Shown here in pieces: positions 54,704 to 60,000 of a DNA stretch of 60,000 bases. Each line of letters opens with the position of its first letter. Positions within the stretch are counted from its first letter, which is position 1. The stretch comes from Bolinopsis microptera (taxonomy: Eukaryota > Ctenophora > Tentaculata > Lobata > Bolinopsidae). Below the pieces are notes generated by a model. That model saw only the letters and a list, made by a program, of their open reading frames with translations, ran no database searches and had not been told where the DNA came from. A program made the translations under genes and the position numbers. The stretch is taken from positions 2,177,246-2,237,245 of the forward strand of contig NC_087081.1 of NCBI RefSeq assembly GCF_026151205.1, written 5' to 3'.

Positions 54704-56265
54704 ATAGTTCTGAATCTGTTTCATCTTCCTTGCTACTATGGAACGATCGTCCTACACAGGTTTCTATTGAAGAAACTTATGATTTGAAAGTATGGCCAGT
54801 TACTAATTTATTCAATGATGGACCCATCAATTTTACTCTCCCTCCCCAACCAAAGGGTCTCCTCACAGATTTGCATATCGTTACCAAGTTAAAACTACAG
54901 AAAGATGGTGGGGACTTTCCAAAACCGAATAAGAATGTTTCCATAATAAATAATCTCGCAAACAGTCTCTGGGGCGAAGTTTCTGTAATCTGTTCTGATC
55001 GTACGGAGCTATGTCAGAGTATGAAGAACGCCTATGCCTATCAAACATTTTTCAACACCGCTCTAAATTCAGAAAAAAATCGGGAAGATTTTCTTTTGTA
55101 TAACGAAGCGTTTCTAATGGATGAGGGGGTGTCTAAAAAGTCTGAAGAAGACTTACGATTGTTTTGGAAGTGGGATGAAAGTCATAAGAACGCATTTGAT
55201 GATATGGTAATTGAAGATATGGAGGGCGGAGAGGATGCGATCGAGACGAAAAAAGAAGCCTTTTGGAATGCTTCATCCCTTCCAAAAGCTTTGTTAATAG
55301 AAGCGCAAAGAAGTGTGTTAGCTACCTCGGGATTGTCTGGCGATGAATTGGAGGTGGCTTTGGAAAATTTTATATCCAACACAGTAAATAATTGGATTCC
55401 AACTGATGCGAACCCTGCTGCAAGCAAACGCAGTGCTCTGGTCAATCGAGGACAGAGTCTTACTCTAAATTCTAAATTTCAATGCCCTCTGCTTAATACT
55501 CTGAAGTGTCTTCCAACCAATATGAAGTTACGGTTAAGTTTAACAAAAAACAAAGATGAGTTTTTGCTTCTTTGTGGTGATGATGTTCATGGTTATAGTA
55601 TTCTGCTTGAAGATTGCTACATACTTGCAACATACTACAGAGTACGAGATGAAATACACGATCTCATTGAAGAGAGACTTCAGAAAGAGCCTATCCCATA
55701 TTTCATTTCAAGGCCTGAAATAATAATCAGACCTGTAACACAGCACAGTAAAATTATCAGAATGTCTGATGTTTTCTCTGACACTTTACCTCCATATGCA
55801 ATTTTTACACTGCAAAAGAGCAGAGATTTTGATGGACGGACAAACACAAATCCATTTATATTCCATGGATTCAAGAAATTTCAATTTTACCGCAATGGTG
55901 TGCCATACTTCAATGATCCACTGGAGGTGGGTACTATTGATAAGCTTGGGGATCACAACTATGTATATAGTGACTTTGGAGAATATTTTAGACAGCTTTA
56001 TCGTACCATTGGAAAGGAGTCTAAGGGAAATTGTCTGATTGATAGCACAAACTTTCATCTGAACTTTATGGTTGGAATGAGTTTTGGTGCTGACAGAAGC
56101 AGCTTGACAGAGAGACATTTAAATCTCCAAGAGAAAGCATCGACCTACCTTGAAATTGATCTGGGAATTGAGGATATACCAGAGGATTTAATTCTCATAG
56201 TATATGCAGTCTTTGACCGTCAACTTCAAATTGATGCCGATCGTATGGTCAGAATAATCGAGTAA
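54688..56265 (+). CDS. Major capsid protein, double jelly-roll type
   Basis: 525 residues, in the usual size range for Polinton major capsid proteins. Family-like features: an N-terminal beta-rich region (INFTLPPQPKGLLTDLHIV), the conserved-style NNLANSLWGEVSVICSDR...AYAYQTFF segment, a long acidic connector with DDMVIEDMEGGEDAIETK, the second-domain LNSKFQCPLLNTLKCLPTNM and KLRLSLTKNKDEFLLLC, and a C-terminal half with FHGFKKFQFYRNGVPY. No premature stop. Trimers of such proteins build the icosahedral capsid. Gene order (penton, X-like, capsid, protease) agrees. A structure prediction would be the decisive check. Confidence 0.82.
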   Translation: MAKFVNSSESVSSSLLLWNDRPTQVSIEETYDLKVWPVTNLFNDGPINFTLPPQPKGLLTDLHIVTKLKLQKDGGDFPKPNKNVSIINNLANSLWGEVSVICSDRTELCQSMKNAYAYQTFFNTALNSEKNREDFLLYNEAFLMDEGVSKKSEEDLRLFWKWDESHKNAFDDMVIEDMEGGEDAIETKKEAFWNASSLPKALLIEAQRSVLATSGLSGDELEVALENFISNTVNNWIPTDANPAASKRSALVNRGQSLTLNSKFQCPLLNTLKCLPTNMKLRLSLTKNKDEFLLLCGDDVHGYSILLEDCYILATYYRVRDEIHDLIEERLQKEPIPYFISRPEIIIRPVTQHSKIIRMSDVFSDTLPPYAIFTLQKSRDFDGRTNTNPFIFHGFKKFQFYRNGVPYFNDPLEVGTIDKLGDHNYVYSDFGEYFRQLYRTIGKESKGNCLIDSTNFHLNFMVGMSFGADRSSLTERHLNLQEKASTYLEIDLGIEDIPEDLILIVYAVFDRQLQIDADRMVRIIE

Positions 56266-56274
56266 TAAAAGCAG
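56264..56274 (+). promoter_or_regulatory. TAATAAAAGCA motif before the protease gene
   Basis: Overlaps the capsid stop codon, 63 nt before the protease ATG. It shares ATAAAAGCA with the other boxes, and the AATAAA within it could instead be the capsid mRNA's polyadenylation signal. Confidence 0.4.
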
Positions 56275-56336
56275 CTAGAGATTCATCAGTCTATCATTTC
56301 TAGCATATACTTGTCAGTGTTGTTTCTACTTGTGAT

Positions 56337-56798
56337 ATGAAGCCTCTATCAACATTGGAAATAAACAGAATCCTTGAAGAAAACAGTGTGACTAAAAAAT
56401 ATTATATTGGAACCTACCCCTCATGTATTGCTCTAAGAACCAAAAAGAAAACATACGCTTTTATTACAAATACTGATGAACACGATAAAACGGGACAGCA
56501 TTGGAATGCATGGTTTGTTGAAGGAGAAAAGATCTCATTCTTTGACAGCTTTGGACGTGATTGGGAGGATGCTACCCTACCAAAACATTACAGAGACATT
56601 GTTGAACCATTTGATCAAATAACTTATAGCACAACTAGAGTACAAGGATGGAATAGCGTTGCATGTAGATTTTTCTGTATTCATTTTCTTTATGTTAAAT
56701 CTTTGGGTTTAGATTATGAGGATTTTTTAAATGAATATACCAAAGATTATGAAAAAAATGATAAGATTGTGTATGAATTTTACAAGTCGATTCAGTAG
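56337..56798 (+). CDS. Adenain-like cysteine protease
   Basis: 153 residues. The catalytic set of C5-type (adenovirus protease-like) enzymes is visible in order: His55 (GQHWNAWF), Asp70 (FFDSFG), Gln103 (RVQGW) and Cys110 (SVACRFFC). An upstream segment (GTYPSCIAL) matches the family's usual N-terminal strand. These proteases cut capsid and core precursors during virion maturation; likely substrates here are the X-like and penton-like proteins. Length is slightly below that of adenain (about 200 residues), as in many Polintons. The frame is intact with all four residues present. Confidence 0.9.
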   Translation: MKPLSTLEINRILEENSVTKKYYIGTYPSCIALRTKKKTYAFITNTDEHDKTGQHWNAWFVEGEKISFFDSFGRDWEDATLPKHYRDIVEPFDQITYSTTRVQGWNSVACRFFCIHFLYVKSLGLDYEDFLNEYTKDYEKNDKIVYEFYKSIQ

Positions 56799-56841
56799 AG
56801 TTGTGTTTTAATTGTTCCAGAGATTCAAATAAAAAAATGGA

Positions 56842-56850
56842 TATATAAAC
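56842..56850 (+). promoter_or_regulatory. TATATAAAC box before the accessory genes
   Basis: About 40 nt before the ATG at 56890 and 44 nt after the protease stop. A TATA-like box for the accessory cluster. Confidence 0.45.
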
Positions 56851-56889
56851 AGGAGAAGTGGGAAACAGCTTCATTTCTTAAAATTCATA

Positions 56890-57060
56890 ATGGACTTTGC
56901 TGCTCCTCTCTTTTTGCTGTCAATGTATGGACACTACTCAAAAAATGGAAGCAGATGCTCAAAGTGCAAAGATCGAAGTCATCATAAAAAATTATGCACA
57001 AGATCACGATGTCAATACCAGAAAGAACAGGCTTTGTCGATATTGTTTGCAAGAAAATAG
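56890..57060 (+). CDS. Small Cys-rich accessory protein, 56 residues
   Basis: ATG at 56890, the first after the TATA-like box. A hydrophobic start is followed by a cluster RCSKCKDRSHHKKLC, then RSRC, that could bind one zinc ion. It ends at TAG 57058-57060 and overlaps the longer frame starting at 56927. The two frames could be two genes, or one gene with a frameshift. Family not recognised. Confidence 0.35.
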   Translation: MDFAAPLFLLSMYGHYSKNGSRCSKCKDRSHHKKLCTRSRCQYQKEQALSILFARK

Positions 57061-57277
57061 AAAAAGACATATTTGCCCTGGAAAATATATTTATGAATTT
57101 ATTATGGAATCCTTTTTCAAGCGTGTTTTCTTGGACACTCAGCCATGTTGTTACCTGGACCTCTACCACAACTGCAAGTTAACTATTGCTCAAGAACATC
57201 TCTTTGCAAACTGTAGCAATATGGACTCGATTTTATATCAAAATCTACTCTATTACATTTACGACTATGAGTTTTAA
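56927..57277 (+). CDS. Cys-rich accessory protein, 116 residues
   Basis: The first ATG in this frame is 56927. Contains RLCRYCLQENRKRHIC (a possible zinc-binding cluster), then a helical region FIMESFFKRVFLD and further cysteines, ending YYIYDYEF. No signal peptide. It resembles its right neighbour in layout (Cys/His cluster plus short helices), so the two may be related. Function unknown. Confidence 0.5.
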   Translation: MDTTQKMEADAQSAKIEVIIKNYAQDHDVNTRKNRLCRYCLQENRKRHICPGKYIYEFIMESFFKRVFLDTQPCCYLDLYHNCKLTIAQEHLFANCSNMDSILYQNLLYYIYDYEF

Positions 57278-57336
57278 AAACAGTTGAATCTGTTGACACT
57301 GCTCACTTCTTGATCAGCACTTTAGAATCGGCAGCT

Positions 57337-57747
57337 ATGAACTATTTTCATGATGTATACTTGGGGTTTCTTGCTGAGCAGATTGCTCGAAAATGTGAAC
57401 AAATGTCTGTTCTCAAGTGCTCAGCGTGTGAATCAAAAATAAAAAGCCCTCTGTTACACATTTGTCATCAACGTGGACTTTTAGAGAAACTGCAAATTCA
57501 CTTTGAGGAAGTAAGAGGACCCATGTTAACGGACATAGAAGTTTATTACGATCAGGTGCAAGAGCTTTTACCTCACTGTGATGACCCTTCGAAAGACAAA
57601 AATAATTATATCAACGCTGGTCGGTTGTGGTTGCAAATGTGTTCAGCAGAAATTGTATTCTACGGACGGTACATTAACGAATTCAACCATTCATTCATAG
57701 ACAGAGCTTTTAAGAAAGTGAAAAAAGATGGGGTTGCAAGAATCTGA
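57337..57747 (+). CDS. Accessory protein with CxxC/HxC cluster, 136 residues
   Basis: The first ATG is 57337 (the open frame begins a few codons earlier). Helical N-terminus (FHDVYLGFLAEQIARKCEQM) followed by LKCSACESKI and HICHQR, a probable zinc-binding C-x2-C/H-x-C set. The rest is mostly helical (INAGRLWLQMC, then YINEFNHSFIDRAFKK). The frame is intact. Family not recognised; comparable accessory frames are usual at this end of Polintons. Confidence 0.6.
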   Translation: MNYFHDVYLGFLAEQIARKCEQMSVLKCSACESKIKSPLLHICHQRGLLEKLQIHFEEVRGPMLTDIEVYYDQVQELLPHCDDPSKDKNNYINAGRLWLQMCSAEIVFYGRYINEFNHSFIDRAFKKVKKDGVARI

Positions 57748-57901
57748 ACGGAACATTGGATATCGCCTCATGAATTTGCGCCGATACTTCCCCAGTCGCT
57801 CAAGACATGTTAATCCTAGTAATGAGTTCCCTTTCACATGATAATCACATGTCGCATTCAATAAAGGCTCTGTCGTGAAAACATTGTGTCATTTCTAAAA
57901 T

Positions 57902-58378
57902 ATGAACTTTGAATTCGTTATCGCAGCTACTGAGGGTTTCACTACTCAGAATGGAGGATTTATACTCAGAGAACTCACTCTCATATTTCCCAATGAGCAG
58001 GAACAGCATTTTCAATTCAAGAATCCAGAGACCATGTACCTGAATCCGGATGAGATGAAAATAGCAAAGTTCTCTCAGCGACATTTGAATGGTTTTTCAC
58101 CAACCGATAACGAGAGTTGTTGTCTCCCTGCAGCGGTATATCCTAAAATACTTGAAGAGATACAGCATTGTAGAATTTACTGTGCAGGGGAAAATGAACG
58201 TTGTTTCTTTGCTAGAAACCTACCAGATACTGAAGTTATTGATGTTTATTCTCTGTTTGACTTCAATTACCCAACACAACTCGATAATCCGAGCTGTTTT
58301 AAGTTACATCGCTACAGATACTGTTCTCTTGCAAAAGCTAGATATTTGACTCAAAGACTTGATGGATTTAGATTATGA
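57902..58378 (+). CDS. Accessory protein, possibly an RNase H-fold (exonuclease-like) protein
   Basis: 158 residues from ATG at 57902. The start FVIAATEGF..GGFILRELTL resembles a family of short proteins in invertebrate Polinton-type elements that begin with a beta strand, an acidic-Gly-Phe motif and FIxKEL, and look like degenerate DnaQ/RNase H folds. The later FFARNLP, then EVIDVYSL and CFKLHRYRYCSLAKARYL, also fits that pattern. The first catalytic Asp expected of a true exonuclease is Ala here (ATEG), so activity is doubtful. The assignment is from recalled pattern only. It is the last gene seen on the right. Confidence 0.55.
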   Translation: MNFEFVIAATEGFTTQNGGFILRELTLIFPNEQEQHFQFKNPETMYLNPDEMKIAKFSQRHLNGFSPTDNESCCLPAAVYPKILEEIQHCRIYCAGENERCFFARNLPDTEVIDVYSLFDFNYPTQLDNPSCFKLHRYRYCSLAKARYLTQRLDGFRL

Positions 58379-60000
58379 ATTAAACACTAACTTGCTCTTT
58401 TGACCTAACGCATGTGAAATATTACATTTTATTTTATGATGTGTACTTGATATTTGTTTAGCTTCATCATTAAACACTGTGTATCACTTGTTTGTTTTCT
58501 AAACTTGGTATACTAACGTTACAGTGAACTATAATTATCATAGTTTTATCCATCTAGACTTCTACTCTGATAGAGTGAAACTAACACCTAGTGTATAATT
58601 ACAGATTGGACATGAAAAGGTCTCTAACTCTAAGATCATCGCTGTACGTTACATAACACATTTTAGTGGGAGTCCCCACATACATTTGACACGGGTGGAG
58701 AGAATGCTCTCCTGATTCCGTCTTTTCTTGAGAGCCAACCCCAATCTGTGATATAGCTGACTCATGACACTGGAGATGGGCTTAGATCTCTCTTAACGAG
58801 TCGTTAGCATCAACCATATCACAGCAATTTTTAAATATTTTTGAGTTTTGTAAACGCAAACTATGATTAACAGAGTTGTGTCCTCAGACCTCTCCTCTGA
58901 TAGAGAGTGAGGACAGCACTTAGTACTTCAGTATATTAGAGATGGATATAGAGAAGGTCTCTAACATCATCGCTGTACGTAACATAACTCATTTTAGTGG
59001 GAGTCCCCACATACATTGACACGGGTGGAGAGAATGCTCTCCTGATTCCGTCTTTTCTTGAGAGCCAACCCCAATTTGTGATATAGCTAACTCATGACAC
59101 TGGAGATGGGCTTAGATCTCTCTTAACGAGCCGTTAGCATCAACCATATCACAGCAATTTTTAAATATGTTTGAGTTTTGTAAACGTAAATATTTAAGCT
59201 TCAAGTATCAACAATTTTGCTGTAGCATAGGGCTGATAGATTGATATGAGCAACATATGACATTTTTAACCTTTTGGAAGGTTAGAAAGATAAAATCTAG
59301 CTGAATTGTAGATAAATAAGATATAAAATAGTTAGAATATAAGTTTATAGGTGAGGTGTAAGTTGGGTTTATCAGAGCTTTATACTGCTGAGCTCGCAAA
59401 CAACTCACAACTTACTCACTTGTACTTCAACTTGATCAGCTCTCATCAATCATTCGAGTGATCTGCATCAATAATGAACTCTCGTTTGTGTCGTACTATC
59501 ATCTTTCTCCACTGCTTGCGGTCACTAGCCAGCTCGTTCGCTCCTTCTAGATTTATATTTGTGTTTACTGAAAACACTGCAGTTTCCTGAAAACACTGCA
59601 GCATCCTGAAAACGCTGTAGCACACAACTCCTTCTCGTATGAATTTATTTGAAATAAAAACTTGTAAAAATATGAGTTATCTGTATTAGAATTCTTAGAG
59701 CAAAAATTATTATCATTGCAAGAACTCCTTGTCCGGTGAATTTTTTAAAACTTATGAAATAGATCAACTCACGTAAAGTTAATGTTTTAGTTTTAACAAA
59801 ATCTAGAGAAGTTAATGGTTAAGAAAGCTATGGCTATGTCCTCAAACTTCTCCACTCTTCTGATAAAGAGGTAAGAAGAGCTTCCACTGCAACATATAGA
59901 GATCTGAGAGGGAGAGAGAGAGAGTAGGTCCCTAAAGATCATCAACTCGTTAGAGGTCTTTAAGATCGGCAGCTCTGTGTAGAATGGAGCAAATAAGAAA
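58379..60000. other. Non-coding right flank of the Polinton-like element
   Basis: No gene. It contains about 330-bp tandem repeats (see next entry), a 17-19-bp tandem tgaaaacactgcag x3 (about 59567-59622) and a GA-rich run near 59909-59924. No terminal inverted repeat was recognised. Confidence 0.55.
58552..59200. repeat. Tandem duplication, about 330 bp period
   Basis: 58616-58858 and 58951-59188 are nearly identical (gctgtacgt, then ttttagtgggagtccccaca, gagaatgctctcctgattcc, cttagatctctcttaacgag). The preceding ctctgatagag segments (near 58565 and 58890) also correspond, so the period is about 330 bp. A weaker third copy (tcttctgataaagaggtaag, then ggtccctaaagatcatcaac) lies at about 59830-59955. 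Confidence 0.85.

Larger units (their letters stand above)
47085..58378. mobile_element. Polinton/Maverick (adintovirus-like) element, coding block
   Basis: A contiguous block of virus-like genes: integrase with chromodomain, A32-type packaging ATPase, penton-like minor capsid, protein-X-like basic protein, major capsid, adenain-type protease, plus a membrane glycoprotein, a zinc-finger protein and several accessory frames. This combination is diagnostic of Polintons/adintoviruses. Two genes point left and the rest right, from a shared promoter region at 49038-49094. Damage: one nonsense codon in the integrase and one LINE in the ATPase; the capsid, protease and glycoprotein frames are intact. 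No protein-primed DNA polymerase B was seen. The outer ends are unresolved, so the true element is larger. Confidence 0.9.

Noticed and set aside
1-60000. CRISPR arrays, operons or bacterial-type promoters
   Set aside because: The window is eukaryotic; the tandem arrays have no unique spacers, and genes have introns or TATA boxes.

Overview
The window looks like nuclear DNA of an AT-rich invertebrate animal. The evidence is split genes with GT-AG introns, non-LTR retrotransposons, a tRNA-derived SINE, MITEs, large satellite arrays and a Polinton/Maverick-like element. A ShKT-type cysteine domain, pair-cysteine secreted proteins and the style of the Polinton genes fit a cnidarian or another early-branching marine animal. 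That placement is a low-confidence inference, because no rRNA or mitochondrial marker is present.

Layout. 1-1051 (-): three exons of an ankyrin-repeat gene that runs off the left edge. 3603-5678: a 24-bp E-box (CACGTG) satellite and a related AGTAC pentamer array. 7461-20022 (+): six exons for the C-terminal half of a Goliath-type RING-H2 E3 ligase; its upstream (PA domain, membrane) exons were not found. 21787-25515: a 19-bp satellite with a 654-bp higher-order period. 25639-30700 (-): an apparently full-length two-ORF LINE (LINE A) whose ORFs are joined by a candidate -1 frameshift site and whose ORF2 carries a long Lys-Asp tract. 30745-32735 (-): a 5'-truncated RTE/CR1-style LINE (LINE B) with clean target-site duplications. 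32770-33566: a three-level nest, a hAT-type MITE inside a LINE fragment inside another MITE. 34361-38016 (+): a four-exon secreted ShKT protein whose second intron holds a 1.56-kb TA-flanked inverted-repeat element and a SINE. 43167-43782 (+): a two-exon, pair-cysteine secreted protein. 45551-45714 (-): the last exon of another cysteine-rich protein, with its splice acceptor tandemly copied upstream.

47085-58378 is the most notable region: a Polinton/adintovirus-like integrated element. It encodes a putative membrane glycoprotein and a zinc-finger/coiled-coil protein on the minus strand. On the plus strand it encodes a chromodomain integrase, a packaging ATPase, a small helical protein, an unknown protein, a penton-like minor capsid protein, a protein-X-like basic protein, a double-jelly-roll-type major capsid protein, an adenain-like protease and three or four accessory proteins. 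Together these form a virion-assembly module (capsid, maturation, packaging) plus an integration enzyme. It is a damaged copy: the integrase has an in-frame stop and the ATPase is split by a LINE (LINE C). No protein-primed DNA polymerase is visible. Several of its genes have a TATA box with the shared core TATAAAAGCA just upstream, and about 330-bp tandem repeats follow on the right.
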